Notes under the pieces: model-generated
Seen by the model: the letters and a program-made list of their open reading frames with translations, nothing else
What the model was told of the DNA's origin: nothing
The model's database searches: none
Source: Thalassospira sp.
GTDB taxonomy: Bacteria; Pseudomonadota; Alphaproteobacteria; Rhodospirillales; Thalassospiraceae
Assembly (NCBI RefSeq): GCF_002709775.1
Contig: NZ_PAQR01000033.1
Coordinates: 1-61,286, forward strand
Direction: 5' to 3'
DNA length: 61,286 bases
Shown here: in pieces, positions 8,361 through 18,102 of the stretch
Layout: every line of letters starts with the position of its first letter
How positions within the stretch are numbered: the stretch's first letter is position 1
Program-made: the position numbers and the translations under genes

Positions 8361-9605
8361 TTAGTAACCAAGCCAGTCGTCACGGCGCGGCAGGGTGACG
8401 GTATTGACCTTGGTCACCGTAACTTCGCCGCCTTTCGCACTGCCGTTATAGATGTTGACGGTGTTGATGCCGCGATGGTCCTCGGCGGTCCAGTTCGCTT
8501 CCATGCACACACCTTCAAGACCTGCCGGAACCCAATCCTGGCGGGCATACATGCCAGCCTTGATGTTCTCGCCGGTCAGACCACCATTGGCCTTGGCCCA
8601 TTCCATGGCTTCTTTCATGTAATAGACCGAGCAAATGCCACGGATGTAGTGATGGGTGCGGAACTGCTCGCCCGAGCTGTCCGACATCTTGGAGATTTCA
8701 CGCACCAGTTCCATGCCCGGAACACCTTCGTCGGTCCAGAAGCTGGTCATGGCCGGGAAGATGTAGTTATCGACATCACCGATGGTTTTAAGGGTCTCGT
8801 AGTCACCAGCCCAGATGTTAGCCAGCCATTTCGGGGTCGCGCCAACCGTGTCACAGGATTTCACCAGCGACACAACCGACGGGCCGAGGTTGCCAAGGTA
8901 ACCATAGTCGGTCCCAGCTTCCTTCATGGTCAGGCACTGTGCCTTGAAGTCACCCGGCTTCATCGAAACAACCACCGGTGCGGTCACTTCAAAGCCAAGC
9001 TCGGTGGCATATTCTGCGCATGCTTCTTTCGGTGCGTTCGGATACGGGTGGTTATCACCGATATGCGAGAAGACCGGCTTGCCCGAACCGCCCGACTGTT
9101 TCCAGTCTTCGGCTGCCCACTGAACCATCGCACGGCAAGCATCGGAATAGGATGCACCATAGAAGAAGTTATAAGGGGCCGGCTTTGCGGTTTTCGGGTT
9201 CTTTGCGGTCGGATCGGTCAGATGGCCGGAATAGGATGCGGAATAGACCGGAACCTTGTCATTGGCGACAAAGCTGATCAGGGCTTCGGTATCACCCGTG
9301 CCCCAGCCCTGCATCGCAATCATGTCGTTACGCGAACGCCATTTCTTGTAGTTCGCAATCGCCTGCGGAACTTTATAGGCATAGTCGACGGATTCAGAAT
9401 CCAGAACCGTGCCATCAATGCCGCCATTGACGTTCACATAGGACAGGGCATCACGCACACCATCAGCATAGAACTTGCCGATAAAGCCGGTGGCACCGGT
9501 GATGTCCATCAGATGGCCGACAAAGACCATATCGTCATCTGCCTGTGCTGCCGAGAAGGACAGCCCCGTTGCGACCATCGCGGTCGCAGCAATCAATCTT
9601 TTCAT
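8361..9605 (-). CDS. periplasmic substrate-binding protein of the LIV-type ABC transporter
   Basis: Type I periplasmic binding protein (Peripla_BP_6/LivK-like) of 414 residues with a Sec signal peptide, MKRLIAATAMVATGLSFSAAQA, cleaved near residue 22. Mature features include FVGHLMDITGATGFIGKFYADG, the WGTGDTEALISFV turn and VFSHIGDNHPYPNAPKEAC; four cysteines suggest disulfides. The ATG at 9605 is preferred over 9632 because AAGGGAGA sits nine bases upstream and the signal peptide then starts cleanly. It lies in the operon between livM and livF. The ligand cannot be read from sequence; two acyl-CoA-ligase-like genes nearby point to an organic acid. Confidence 0.9.
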   Translation of the reverse strand: MKRLIAATAMVATGLSFSAAQADDDMVFVGHLMDITGATGFIGKFYADGVRDALSYVNVNGGIDGTVLDSESVDYAYKVPQAIANYKKWRSRNDMIAMQGWGTGDTEALISFVANDKVPVYSASYSGHLTDPTAKNPKTAKPAPYNFFYGASYSDACRAMVQWAAEDWKQSGGSGKPVFSHIGDNHPYPNAPKEACAEYATELGFEVTAPVVVSMKPGDFKAQCLTMKEAGTDYGYLGNLGPSVVSLVKSCDTVGATPKWLANIWAGDYETLKTIGDVDNYIFPAMTSFWTDEGVPGMELVREISKMSDSSGEQFRTHHYIRGICSVYYMKEAMEWAKANGGLTGENIKAGMYARQDWVPAGLEGVCMEANWTAEDHRGINTVNIYNGSAKGGEVTVTKVNTVTLPRRDDWLGY

Positions 9606-9664
9606 CACGACGTCTCCCTTGGACGTTTTCACAAAAGTAAGCCTCCCGGTCGCCCCGTTTTGAT

Positions 9665-9697
9665 CCCGGCCCTTTGATTTTTTATAAGCGGGCCGGG
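9665..9697 (-). other. GC-rich stem-loop between livM and the binding-protein gene
   Basis: CCCGGCCC (9665-9672) pairs perfectly with GGGCCGGG (9690-9697) across a 17-base AT-rich loop. It lies directly after livM and about 60 bases before the binding-protein start. No oligo-T follows on the minus strand. In binding-protein operons such elements often protect or process the mRNA so that the binding protein is made in excess; that role here is inference. Confidence 0.5.
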
Positions 9698-9710
9698 TTC
9701 GGGGTTTTGA

Positions 9711-10784
9711 TCAGTACGAGAAGGGATAAAGCTTCCAGTACGCCCTGATCTGTTGCCAGCGATGGGCAAGCCCATCCGGCTCAAAGATCAGGAAAAGGAT
9801 GATGGCCAGACCAATTGCCATCTCCTTGATGTAAGCCAGACCATCGGTCACAGCCGTCGAGCTGGCCCATTCGAATATGCTAAGTGCACTGACACCACTT
9901 TCCATGACTTCGGGCAGTAGCACCATGAAGACCGTGCCCATCAGGGTTCCTTTGACCGAGCCCAGACCACCGATAATGATCATGCCCAGGAACTGGATCG
10001 ACAGCAGAATGGTAAAGCCCTCGGCCGAGACAAAGCCAAGATAATGGCCATACATCGCCCCGCCGACACCGGCATAGAAGGACGAAATCGCAAAGCTCAT
10101 CAGGCGATATTTCGTGAGGTTGATCCCCATGATTTCAGCCGAAAGGTAATGGTCGCGCACCGCCACAAAGGCACGGCCATCGCGGGTCCGCATCAGGTTC
10201 GTGCCCAGCAGATACATCACCACCAGGAAGAACAGCGCGACATAGAAGAAGCTGAAATCGTCATAGATTTCATAGCCAAACACATTGATCGGATTTGCCG
10301 CCGCCCCATAGGAACCACCGGTGAACCATTCCGCACGGGCAAAGAAATCTTCAAGAATGAACTGGGCCGCAAGGGTCGCAATCGCAAGATAAAGCCCCTT
10401 GATGCGGGCCGCTGGCAAACCAAACAGCATACCCACCGCCGCCGTCATCAACCCGGCCAACGGGATCGACAGCAAGACCGGAATACCGGTCGTGTTATTT
10501 ATCCAGGCTGAGGCAAAGGCGCCAAAACCAAAGAACGCGGCGTGGCCCAGCGAAATCTGCCCGGTAAAGCCAACCAGAATGTTCAGACCCAATGCGGCAA
10601 TCGCGAAATACGAAATCTGGATGAACAGGTTGACGTAATAGCCATCCAGAACAAACGGGATCATGGCAACGGCAAAGATGCCAAGGATCGCGGCGTTGCG
10701 GATATAGGTCGTATCAAAGATGCGGGTATCCTGACGATAGGTCGTTCGGAAGTCACCGCAAGGACGTAGCGAAAATCCAGCCAT
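9711..10784 (-). CDS. livM: LIV-type ABC transporter permease LivM
   Basis: Inner-membrane permease of 357 residues. The family signature LGLNILVGFTGQISLGHAAFFGFGAFASA is present, as is the coupling-loop segment GRAFVAVRDHYLSAEIMGINLTKYRL, which contacts the ATPases. A GGAG site lies nine bases before the ATG at 10784, and the gene starts 18 bp after livH. The N-terminus has a hydrophilic leader of about 28 residues (FRTTYRQDTRIFDTTYI) before the first helix, as in LivM proteins of acyl-CoA-ligase-linked clusters. Confidence 0.92.
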   Translation of the reverse strand: MAGFSLRPCGDFRTTYRQDTRIFDTTYIRNAAILGIFAVAMIPFVLDGYYVNLFIQISYFAIAALGLNILVGFTGQISLGHAAFFGFGAFASAWINNTTGIPVLLSIPLAGLMTAAVGMLFGLPAARIKGLYLAIATLAAQFILEDFFARAEWFTGGSYGAAANPINVFGYEIYDDFSFFYVALFFLVVMYLLGTNLMRTRDGRAFVAVRDHYLSAEIMGINLTKYRLMSFAISSFYAGVGGAMYGHYLGFVSAEGFTILLSIQFLGMIIIGGLGSVKGTLMGTVFMVLLPEVMESGVSALSIFEWASSTAVTDGLAYIKEMAIGLAIILFLIFEPDGLAHRWQQIRAYWKLYPFSY

Positions 10785-10802
10785 AACGTGTTACTCCGCC
10801 CC

Positions 10803-11696
10803 TTAAATACGTTCGATGTCTTTGGTGCCAAACAGGCCATACGGCTTGATGCACAGAATAATGATCAGCACGTAGAACGGTGCGATCGAGAACAGGTTGC
10901 CCCAGTGCAGATACTGGCCGTCGACGAACTCTGCGGTGTTTTCCAGAAGACCAATGATCACGCCGCCGACAATCGCGCCAACGATGGAATCAAGTCCGCC
11001 CAGGATCACCGCCGGGAACACCTTGATCCCGATGACCGACAGGGCCGACGACACGCCATTGACCATGCCGATCACGATGCCTGCGACACCCGATACAAGC
11101 GCCGAGATCGCCCATGACATCGCAAACACAGTTTTGACGGAAATACCAAGGCTCTGGGCAACCTGCTGATCAAAGGCGGTTGCGCGCATGGCAAGGCCAA
11201 GCTTGGAATATTTAAAGAACCAGTAGAACCCGGCCATGATGAACAACGAGATCACGAAGCTCATGATATAGGCCGTCTCGATTTGCATTCCCAAAAGGTT
11301 GACCGATCGGGTTTCAAACACCTGCGGATAGGTCGCGGTGGTCGCCCCGAAGATCCATTTGGTCGCAGCCTGGAAAAAGATCGAAAGCCCGATGGTCACC
11401 ATGATGACCGAAATGATCGGCTCGCCAATCATCGGTCGTAACACGACCATCTGCAGGACAACGCCAAACGCCATCATAAACAGCAACGTAAACAGGAAAC
11501 CCAGCCAGAAGGGCATTTGCATTTCGACAAGGAATGCATAACACACCCATGCCCCGATCAGCAGGAACTCACCCTGGGCAAAGTTGACGATCTGGGTCGA
11601 TTTGTAGATCAGAACAAAGCACATGGCGACAACGCCATAGAGTGTCCCGACAATCAAACCGTTCAGCAGAAGCTGGAACAGAAGTTCGAAATTCAT
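10803..11696 (-). CDS. livH: LIV-type ABC transporter permease LivH
   Basis: Second permease of the importer, 297 residues with about eight hydrophobic segments. It shows the LivH N-terminus QLLLNGLIVGTLYGVVAMCFVLIYKSTQIVNFAQGEF split across two short runs, and the coupling motif GLAMRATAFDQQVAQSLGIS. It heterodimerises with LivM in this family. AGGGA lies upstream of the ATG at 11696. The 70-bp gap to the preceding ligase gene contains no obvious terminator, so it is part of the same operon. Confidence 0.92.
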   Translation of the reverse strand: MNFELLFQLLLNGLIVGTLYGVVAMCFVLIYKSTQIVNFAQGEFLLIGAWVCYAFLVEMQMPFWLGFLFTLLFMMAFGVVLQMVVLRPMIGEPIISVIMVTIGLSIFFQAATKWIFGATTATYPQVFETRSVNLLGMQIETAYIMSFVISLFIMAGFYWFFKYSKLGLAMRATAFDQQVAQSLGISVKTVFAMSWAISALVSGVAGIVIGMVNGVSSALSVIGIKVFPAVILGGLDSIVGAIVGGVIIGLLENTAEFVDGQYLHWGNLFSIAPFYVLIIILCIKPYGLFGTKDIERI

Positions 11697-11766
11697 GTTG
11701 CCATCCCTGTAATGGCGGCCCGCGCACCGGTTATTTCCCGGCCGGGGCCACAGTTATGCTGCTGCC

Positions 11767-13716
11767 TTATTCGGCGGCTTTCGGGGCCGTCTGTGCGACC
11801 TTGTCATTATCAAGATCAACAACCTTCACACTCGTCTGGATGCGGGTTTTTGACCCGTCCTGGAAGGTGATCATGGTGTCGATATCAACCTTGTCATTGC
11901 CGGCATAAACCGCATCGATGATGCCGGCGTATTTTTCGGCAACCACGCCACGGCGCACTTTGCGCGTACGGGTCAGCTCGCCGTCATCGGCATCCAGTTC
12001 CTTGTAAAGCAGAAGGAACCGTTTGATCCGCTGGGCTTCCGGAAGCGTCTTGTTCACTTCGCGGATTTCCTCGGTGATCATGTCATAGACCTGCGGCTGT
12101 GCTGACAGGTTGGTGTAGTTGGTAAAGGCGATCCCGCGCTGCTCGGCCCATTTCGCCATGATCGAATAACGAATACAGATCATGGTCGACAGGAACGGCA
12201 GGTCCTTGCCAAGGATCACGGCCTCGGCAATGAACGGCGAGAATTTCAGTTTGTTTTCAATAAACTGCGGCGAATAGCGCACCCCGGTGGATGTTTCCGC
12301 CAGATCCTTCATACGGTCGATCACCACAAGGTGCTTGTTCTCGTCCTTGAAGTAACCGGCATCGCCCGTATGCATCCAGCCATCCTTGACGTCTTCGTCA
12401 TAGGCGGCCTGGTTTTTGTAGTATCCGGTGAACATGCCCGACGTGCGCGCAACGATTTCGCCGACACCATTTTCATCGGTGTTGATCACCTTGATCTCGG
12501 AATTGTCAAAGGCAACGCCGACCGTGTCGAAATCAATGTCTTCTGGCTGATGGATGGTATAGGCGCCGCACAGCTCGGTCTGACCATAAAGCTGACGCAG
12601 CGGAACGCCCATCGCGTGGAAGAACTTGAAGGTTTCCGGGCCAATCGCGGCACCGCCGGTGGCAGCCGACCGCAAATTGGAAAAACCAAGCCGGTCTTTC
12701 AGCGCATTCATCAGGATCACATCGGCCATTTTCGAATGACCGCCGTTTTCCATGGCGGTACGCGCCAATGCCATGCCGAAATCAAACATCTTTTGTTTGA
12801 AGGGCGTTGAATCCATCATCCTTGCGCGAACATCCGCCGCAATGGTTTCCCAAACACGCGGTGCCAGCAGAACAAAGTTCGGACCAATTTCGCGCAGGTC
12901 GGCCATCATGGTTTCCTGCTCTTCGACGAAATTGACGATCTGGCGGCTGATCAGCGACTGACCAACGACATAGACCTGCTCCATAATCCATGGCAGCGGC
13001 AGGACCGAGACATAGTTGTCACCCGGGTATTTCGGGTCAGCACGAAGATAGGCTGCACAGTGATCAAGGAAATCACCGGAATTGAGCATCGCCATTTTCG
13101 GCTTGGATGTCGTGCCCGACGTGGTGCACAGGATCGCGCATTCATCGCCACGGGTATCTGCAATCATCTGATCATAGGAACCCGGGTTCTGTTCTTCGAA
13201 CGTCCGGCCCATTTCATAAAGCTTTTCGACATCCATCAAACGCGGATCGTCGTATTTTCGCATCCCGCGCGGGTCACAATAGACAATGTGCTCCACGGTC
13301 GGGATGTCGTCGCCAAGCTCGATCAGCTTGTCGCACTGCTCTTCGTCTTCGGCGATCAGAATGCGCGCGCCTGAATAGGTAATCAGATAGGCGACTTCTT
13401 CGTGCAGGCTGTCCTGATAAAGACCGACCGACATACCGCGCAGCGCGTGGGCAGCGATTTCGGCCCAAACCCATTCCGGGCGGTTTTCGCCGATGATGCC
13501 AACAACGTCACCCTGCCCAAGGCCAAGGGCGCGCATGCCAAGCGTCATCCATTTGACGCGGTCGTTATAGTCCTGCCAGGTGAATTCCTGCCAGATGCCG
13601 AATTCCTTTTCGCGCATGGCGACTTCTTTGGGCCAGTTGCGCGCATTGTAGGCCAGCACTTTCGGGAAAGTATCCAGCGACTTGGTGTCGGCATATTCCG
13701 GGATATTGCTGCTCAT
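11767..13716 (-). CDS. long-chain acyl-CoA synthetase-like AMP-dependent ligase of the liv operon
   Basis: ANL-superfamily enzyme of 649 residues that should activate a carboxylic acid to an acyl-AMP and then an acyl-CoA. P-loop TTSGTTSKPK at 198-207, A5 motif YGQTELCG, A7 motif GWMHTGDAGYF and the hinge region VVIDRMKDLAETSTGVRYSP are all intact. It resembles FadD15/AMP-binding proteins of long-chain type. The start lies two bases after the livG stop, so translation is coupled. Its position inside a LIV transporter operon suggests vectorial activation of the imported acid; whether that is aliphatic or aromatic cannot be told. Confidence 0.88.
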   Translation of the reverse strand: MSSNIPEYADTKSLDTFPKVLAYNARNWPKEVAMREKEFGIWQEFTWQDYNDRVKWMTLGMRALGLGQGDVVGIIGENRPEWVWAEIAAHALRGMSVGLYQDSLHEEVAYLITYSGARILIAEDEEQCDKLIELGDDIPTVEHIVYCDPRGMRKYDDPRLMDVEKLYEMGRTFEEQNPGSYDQMIADTRGDECAILCTTSGTTSKPKMAMLNSGDFLDHCAAYLRADPKYPGDNYVSVLPLPWIMEQVYVVGQSLISRQIVNFVEEQETMMADLREIGPNFVLLAPRVWETIAADVRARMMDSTPFKQKMFDFGMALARTAMENGGHSKMADVILMNALKDRLGFSNLRSAATGGAAIGPETFKFFHAMGVPLRQLYGQTELCGAYTIHQPEDIDFDTVGVAFDNSEIKVINTDENGVGEIVARTSGMFTGYYKNQAAYDEDVKDGWMHTGDAGYFKDENKHLVVIDRMKDLAETSTGVRYSPQFIENKLKFSPFIAEAVILGKDLPFLSTMICIRYSIMAKWAEQRGIAFTNYTNLSAQPQVYDMITEEIREVNKTLPEAQRIKRFLLLYKELDADDGELTRTRKVRRGVVAEKYAGIIDAVYAGNDKVDIDTMITFQDGSKTRIQTSVKVVDLDNDKVAQTAPKAAE

Positions 13717-13718
13717 GC

Positions 13719-14528
13719 TCAGGCCACCTGCTCGTCTTCATCCGTTTCGTCGTCTTCTTCGCCGAGATAGGCTTTCTTCACATGCTTGTTGGCCATCACT
13801 TCATCAGGCAGGCCTTCGGCAATCTTGCGACCGAAATCAAGGACCATCACCCGGTTGGAGATATCCATAACCACGCCCATGTCATGTTCGATCATGACAA
13901 CGGTCATGCCCCATTCTTCATTGAGGTCGATGATAAAGCGCGCCATGTCCTCTTTTTCTTCGAGGTTCATGCCCGCCATCGGCTCATCCAGCAGGATCAG
14001 ATCCGGGCGCAGCGCCACCGCACGTGCAAGCTCCACGCGTTTGCGCAAACCATAGGAAAGCGTGCCTGCGGTTGCCTTGCGGATGTGGGAGATTTCAAGG
14101 AAGTCGATAACGTCTTCACAGAAGCGACGATGCTCAAGCTCTTCCTTCTGCGCGCCGCCAAGCCAGTAAAGCGGCCCGTTGATGAAGTTGTTCTTCAGCA
14201 GGTGGTGACGGCCAACCATGATGTTATCAAGCACATTCATGTGCCCGAAAAGCGCAAGGTTCTGGAACGTACGACCAATGCCCAGTTCGGCACGGTCATT
14301 GGGCTTGAGCCCGGTAACATCCTGCCCCTTGAAGGACACCGTTCCCATGGTCGGGGTATAGCGCCCCGATACGCAGTTCAACATGGATGTCTTGCCGGCA
14401 CCATTCGGGCCGATAATCGAAAAAAGCTCGCCCGGCTGAACCGAAAAGCTGACATCACTCAGCGCACGTACACCGCCGAAAACAAGCGACACGTCGCTAA
14501 TCTGTAGAATAGGACTCTGTGACGTCAT
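13719..14528 (-). CDS. livG: LIV-type ABC transporter ATP-binding protein LivG
   Basis: First gene of the operon; cytoplasmic ATPase of 269 residues with Walker A GPNGAGKT (40-47), signature LSYGLRKRVELARAV, Walker B LILLDEPMAGMNLEEKEDMARF and the LivG-type HDMGVVMDISNRVMVLDFG. The signature is LSYG instead of LSGGQ, which is usual for LivG of ligase-linked clusters. The C-terminus has an acidic tail (EEDDETDEDE), complementary in charge to the basic LivF tail; an interaction between the tails is speculation. GGGAGGA precedes the ATG at 14528. Confidence 0.93.
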   Translation of the reverse strand: MTSQSPILQISDVSLVFGGVRALSDVSFSVQPGELFSIIGPNGAGKTSMLNCVSGRYTPTMGTVSFKGQDVTGLKPNDRAELGIGRTFQNLALFGHMNVLDNIMVGRHHLLKNNFINGPLYWLGGAQKEELEHRRFCEDVIDFLEISHIRKATAGTLSYGLRKRVELARAVALRPDLILLDEPMAGMNLEEKEDMARFIIDLNEEWGMTVVMIEHDMGVVMDISNRVMVLDFGRKIAEGLPDEVMANKHVKKAYLGEEDDETDEDEQVA

Positions 14529-14681
14529 GCCGTCGCATTCCTCCCTGACTTGGGCCGCAAATACCGCAGAACCGCATTTCGGGCTCTATCGCGCAAAAAT
14601 TTGCAAACCGCTGTTCAGTTTCCCTGATGATGTGTCGTTTATTTTATGACCCTGACCTTACGGAAACCGGGCGTGACACAT

Positions 14682-14696
14682 TTAATAGGCATTTAA
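14682..14696. promoter_or_regulatory. CtrA-like box TTAA-N7-TTAA
   Basis: TTAATAGGCATTTAA matches the full alphaproteobacterial CtrA half-site pair TTAA-N7-TTAA, about 155 bases upstream of livG. One such match would be expected by chance roughly every 100-150 kb at this base composition, so this is only a candidate site. Confidence 0.3.
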
Positions 14697-15244
14697 GTAC
14701 CAATTTCAGCATATTGCGTCAATGCAATGATTCTCAAGGGGTTGGGACTTTTCTACAAATTCGCACCGCACAATTATTTGCCCGGTGAACATGTCACCCA
14801 TTCTACCCTTGATTACGTAACGTTATCTGGCTGACCGGCCAGTTCGGGGGATCGATAATCGCCGCATTGCAAAAATTATTCGCAATCATGCACCGCACAA
14901 TCAGCGCCCCGGCAACCATGCCGCTTTACACCCTTATCCGTCCCCGTCGCCCCGACTCCGAGGCGGAGTCGTCCGTACTGACAAGTCGGCGGGATCCGCG
15001 CACGGGCAACCATCGCCCGATCAGGACGGTGCGATCATAAACATGTCATGAAAAAACAGACTCCGGGCTTGCCCCATCCTATTGAAAGGTCAAAAGCCAC
15101 GGCACATATCGTCTACAGCTGCTTTTATGCTTGTTGGACTTTGCCAATATGCTGTGATCAACGGGTTTTCCCCAATACCCCTTTTCGGGGTCTGGACTTT
15201 CACAGGGAATTGTGGTGTAACCCCGTTGCACATAGATATGTAGC

Positions 15245-15260
15245 CGTGACCCGCGTCACG
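15245..15260. promoter_or_regulatory. inverted repeat CGTGAC-N4-GTCACG upstream of acnA
   Basis: A perfect 6-bp dyad lies about 87 bases before the acnA start, a distance suited to a repressor or activator site. The regulator cannot be named from the sequence. Confidence 0.35.
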
Positions 15261-15346
15261 CAACACAGATAGCCCACCGCTCGGCGCTCCGACGGTCGGG
15301 GTGTCTTGTCACGACAAGCCCTTTTAACCACCTTGAGGAGGGTCTG

Positions 15347-18034
15347 ATGTCCATTTGTGGCAAAGACAACCTGAAAACGCGCCGCACGCTGAAAGTCGGG
15401 GACAAGTCCGTCGACTATTACAGCCTCAAAGTTGCTTCCGAGAAATTCGGCGACGTTTCAAAACTTCCCTTCACGCTGAAAGTCGTTCTTGAGAACCTTC
15501 TGCGTTACGAAGACGATTTCACCGTTAAAACCGACGATGTCAAAGCTGTTGTTGACTGGCTCAAAGAGCACAAGAGCAGCCACGAGATCAACTATCGTCC
15601 GGCCCGCGTTCTGATGCAGGACTTCACCGGCGTTCCCGCCGTCGTTGACCTTGCAGCAATGCGTGATGCCGTCGTCAACATGGGTGGCGACGCCCAGAAG
15701 GTGAACCCGCTTTCACCAGTTGACCTCGTCATTGACCACTCGGTCATGATCGACTTCTTTGGCACCGACGACGCACTCGACAAAAACATGGAAGTCGAGT
15801 TCGAACGCAACGGCGAACGTTATGGCTTCCTGCGTTGGGGCCAGAACGCTTTCAACAACTTCCGCATTGTCCCGCCGGGCGCAGGTATCTGCCACCAGGT
15901 GAACGTCGAGCATCTTGCCAAGGTCGTCTGGACCGGCGAAGACGAAGACGGCAAAACCGTTGCCTATCCGGACACGCTGGTTGGTACCGACTCCCACACC
16001 ACCATGGTAAACGGCCTTGCTGTTCTGGGTTGGGGTGTTGGTGGTCTGGAAGCCGAAGCAGCAATGCTTGGTCAGCCGATCTCGATGCTGATCCCGGAAG
16101 TCGTCGGCTTCAAGCTGACCGGCACCATGAAAGAAGGCATTACCGCAACTGACCTTGTTCTGCGCGTCGTTCAGATGCTGCGTGAAAAAGGCGTTGTCGG
16201 CAAATTCGTCGAATTCTATGGCGATGCGCTTGACCACATGAGCCTGCCGGACCGTGCGACCATCGGTAACATGGCACCGGAATATGGTGCGACCTGTGGC
16301 TTCTTCCCGATCGATGACGAAACGCTCAACTACATGCGTTCGACCGGCCGTGACGAAGACCAGATCGCCCTTGTCGAAGCATATGCCAAAGAACAGGGCA
16401 TGTGGCGCGAGCCGGGCTTCGAAGCTGAATACACCGCAACGCTTGAACTCGACATCTCGACCGTCGAGCCGGCCCTTTCGGGTCCGAAGCGTCCGCAGGA
16501 CCGTGTTCCGCTCAAAGACGCCGTATCGAGCTTCAACAAAACCTTTGCCGACATGGCACCGGGTGTTGACACCGACCGCTCTGTCCCGGTTTCGAATGAA
16601 AACTTCGAAATGAAAGACGGTAACGTCGTTATCGCCGCGATCACCTCTTGCACCAACACCTCGAACCCGAGTGTTTTGATCGCAGCAGGTCTTCTGGCGA
16701 AAAAAGCTGTCGAACTTGGCCTGAAAAGCAAGCCGTGGGTGAAAACCTCGCTCGCACCGGGCTCGCTCGTTGTTGCCGACTACCTCGAAAAAGCAGGCCT
16801 TCAGGATTACCTGGATCAGCTCGGCTTTAACGTTGCCGGTTTCGGTTGCACCACCTGTATCGGTAACTCCGGCCCGCTGGCTGGCCCGATCGCTGGTGCC
16901 ATCGAAGATCAGGACATGTTGGTAACGGCTGTTCTGTCCGGTAACCGTAACTTCGAAGGCCGTATCAGCCCGCACGTGAAGGCAAACTACCTTGCCTCCC
17001 CGCCGCTGGTTGTTGCCTATGCCCTTGCCGGTAACCTGAAGATCGACCTGAACAAGGATCCGATCGGCACCGACAAAGACGGCAAAGACGTCTTCATGAA
17101 AGACATCTGGCCGTCCAACAAAGAGATCGCAGACACCATTGCGTCCTCGATCTCGGCAGCGATGTACAAAGAGCGTTACGACAACATCTTTGCAGGTCCG
17201 AAGCCGTGGCAGGCCATTGAAATCACCGAAGGCGAAACCTTCGCGTGGGATGGCAAGTCCACCTACGTCCAGAACCCGCCTTACTTCGTCAACATGGCGA
17301 AAGAACCGGGTGACTTCTCTGAAGTTCATGGCGCACGTCCGCTCCTGATCCTCGGTGACTCGGTCACCACCGACCACATTTCCCCGGCCGGTTCGATCAA
17401 GGAAGAAAGCCCGGCAGGTGAATACCTCAAGGCAAACGGCGTTTCTGTTCGTGACTTCAACTCCTATGGCGCACGTCGTGGTAACCACGAAGTCATGATG
17501 CGCGGTACCTTTGCCAACATTCGTATCCGTAACGAAATGGCACCGGGCACCGAAGGTGGTGTTTCGGTTCATTATCCGTCGGGCGAACAGGGCTGGGTCT
17601 ATGACGTTGCAATGCGTTATCAGGCCGAAGGTACCCCGCTGGTCGTCGTCGCCGGTAAGGAATACGGCACCGGTTCTTCGCGTGACTGGGCAGCAAAAGG
17701 CACCAACCTGCTTGGCGTCAAAGCTGTGATCGCGGAAAGCTTCGAGCGTATCCACCGCACCAACCTGGTCTGCATGGGCGTTCTGCCGCTGCAGTTCAAG
17801 GACGGCGAAGGTCGTGCGACCTACAAGCTGGACGGTTCGGAAACCTTTGATGTTCTGGGCATTGGTGATGGCATCACCCCGCTTCAGGACGTCACGGTTC
17901 GCATCACGCGCAAAGATGGCAGCAGCGAAGAATTCGTTGCCACCTGCCGTATCGATACCGAGAACGAAGTTCTCTACTACCAGAACGGCGGCATCCTGCA
18001 GTTCGTTCTGCGTAACATGATGAAAGCTGCCTGA
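15347..18034 (+). CDS. acnA: aconitate hydratase A
   Basis: Cytosolic TCA-cycle enzyme interconverting citrate and isocitrate through a [4Fe-4S] cluster. The 895-residue length fits AcnA/IRP1-type aconitases. Cluster cysteines are Cys435 in [12 protein letters not shown] and Cys501/Cys504 in [22 protein letters not shown] (212-220), the [10 protein letters not shown] motif and the C-terminal swivel domain with [16 protein letters not shown] are intact. The ATG at 15347 has AGGAGG seven bases upstream. Codon use looks strongly biased, with few rare codons, as for a highly expressed gene. It is monocistronic, ending in a strong terminator. Confidence 0.98.
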   Translation: MSICGKDNLKTRRTLKVGDKSVDYYSLKVASEKFGDVSKLPFTLKVVLENLLRYEDDFTVKTDDVKAVVDWLKEHKSSHEINYRPARVLMQDFTGVPAVVDLAAMRDAVVNMGGDAQKVNPLSPVDLVIDHSVMIDFFGTDDALDKNMEVEFERNGERYGFLRWGQNAFNNFRIVPPGAGICHQVNVEHLAKVVWTGEDEDGKTVAYPDTLVGTDSHTTMVNGLAVLGWGVGGLEAEAAMLGQPISMLIPEVVGFKLTGTMKEGITATDLVLRVVQMLREKGVVGKFVEFYGDALDHMSLPDRATIGNMAPEYGATCGFFPIDDETLNYMRSTGRDEDQIALVEAYAKEQGMWREPGFEAEYTATLELDISTVEPALSGPKRPQDRVPLKDAVSSFNKTFADMAPGVDTDRSVPVSNENFEMKDGNVVIAAITSCTNTSNPSVLIAAGLLAKKAVELGLKSKPWVKTSLAPGSLVVADYLEKAGLQDYLDQLGFNVAGFGCTTCIGNSGPLAGPIAGAIEDQDMLVTAVLSGNRNFEGRISPHVKANYLASPPLVVAYALAGNLKIDLNKDPIGTDKDGKDVFMKDIWPSNKEIADTIASSISAAMYKERYDNIFAGPKPWQAIEITEGETFAWDGKSTYVQNPPYFVNMAKEPGDFSEVHGARPLLILGDSVTTDHISPAGSIKEESPAGEYLKANGVSVRDFNSYGARRGNHEVMMRGTFANIRIRNEMAPGTEGGVSVHYPSGEQGWVYDVAMRYQAEGTPLVVVAGKEYGTGSSRDWAAKGTNLLGVKAVIAESFERIHRTNLVCMGVLPLQFKDGEGRATYKLDGSETFDVLGIGDGITPLQDVTVRITRKDGSSEEFVATCRIDTENEVLYYQNGGILQFVLRNMMKAA

Positions 18035-18066
18035 TTTCTTTCTGAAATCTAAGGCCGACATTTCGA

Positions 18067-18102
18067 CACCCCACCGGTTCTCCGGTGGGGTGTTTTTGTT
18101 TT
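18067..18102 (+). terminator. rho-independent terminator of acnA
   Basis: Perfect 11-bp stem CACCCCACCGG / CCGGTGGGGTG with a TTCT tetraloop at 18067-18092, followed by TTTTTGTTTT. It lies 33 bases after the acnA stop. Confidence 0.95.

Larger units (their letters stand above)
14529..15346. promoter_or_regulatory. 818-bp divergent regulatory region between livG and acnA
   Basis: No convincing gene lies here. A 74-codon frame at 15048-15272 lacks a ribosome site and shows no family resemblance. The region must hold promoters for both the liv operon and acnA. It contains a TTAA-N7-TTAA box (14682-14696), an inverted repeat CGACTCC-gaggc-GGAGTCG (14953-14971), another CGTGAC-ccgc-GTCACG (15245-15260) and CTTGTC-ac-GACAAG just before acnA (15304-15317). 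A diverged direct repeat starting GCACCGCACAAT occurs near 14763 and 14889. No sigma-70 promoter could be placed with confidence. Confidence 0.6.

Noticed and set aside
8307..9677. 456-codon open frame antisense to the transporter binding-protein gene
   Set aside because: Shadow of a real gene with a signal peptide and ribosome site on the other strand.
15048..15272. 74-codon frame before acnA
   Set aside because: No ribosome site, no family resemblance, and it overlaps the probable promoter and dyad region.
15713..18061. 782-codon open frame antisense to acnA
   Set aside because: It mirrors a strongly biased coding sequence, has no ribosome site or domains, and acnA on the other strand has all cluster ligands and family length.
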